From the NCBI GenBank assembly GCA_031290715.1, contig JAITNA010000075.1, forward strand, positions 1 through 5,770: DNA of 5,770 nucleotides, in the 5' to 3' direction. The translations under genes and the position numbers were made by a program. Below are positions 5,745-5,770 of this stretch, piece after piece. Numbering within the stretch: the first letter of the stretch is position 1; each line of letters begins with the position of its first letter. Under the pieces are notes generated by a model that was given only the letters and a program-made list of their open reading frames with translations, searched no databases and was not told the origin of the DNA. The stretch is from Eubacteriales Family XIII. Incertae Sedis bacterium. GTDB taxonomy: Bacteria; Bacillota; Clostridia; Peptostreptococcales; Anaerovoracaceae.

Positions 5745-5770
5745 TCAACTTTCCGCGGCGGGATAATATG

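Overview
The window reads as chromosomal DNA of an anaerobic, moderately GC-rich member of the Firmicutes, probably class Clostridia. This rests on protein style: a DUF2148 ferredoxin-type protein, a large TIR/transmembrane/beta-propeller protein of a kind common in Clostridia, strong AGGAG-type ribosome binding sites, and consensus-like sigma-A promoters. The genus cannot be read from the sequence.

Layout. (1) 6-554, minus strand: a DUF2148-type protein with a Cys cluster suited to an Fe-S cluster. (2) 555-827: a divergent control region. It holds a minus-strand promoter with a perfect TATAAT, three TGTCG half-sites spaced exactly 13 bp apart across its -35, a leader hairpin, and a plus-strand promoter candidate. 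(3) 828-4133, plus strand: the dominant gene, 1101 residues. It encodes an N-terminal TIR domain with the putative catalytic Glu, one membrane helix, a short helical linker, and about 830 residues of degenerate WD40-like beta-propeller. (4) 4134-4192: a short convergent junction with only weak hairpin potential. (5) 4193-5618, minus strand: a tight two-gene operon, nucleoside phosphorylase then a PnuC-family transporter. The phosphorylase stop codon is embedded in the Shine-Dalgarno sequence of the transporter gene. (6) 5619-5770: the operon leader and a promoter candidate.

Function. The operon fits salvage of an imported nucleoside: a PnuC-like facilitated-diffusion channel plus intracellular phosphorolysis of the glycosidic bond. 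The TIR protein looks like a membrane receptor with the opposite polarity to animal Toll receptors: the effector is N-terminal and cytoplasmic, and the sensor is C-terminal and probably outside the membrane. If the TIR is an active NADase, a potential NAD+-consuming receptor sits beside a nicotinamide-riboside-type importer and a nucleoside phosphorylase. That link is suggestive only, because the genes are convergent and not in one operon. The TIR protein and the organised operator-like region upstream of the DUF2148 gene are the two most interesting items. No mobile elements, CRISPR arrays, tRNA or rRNA genes were seen.
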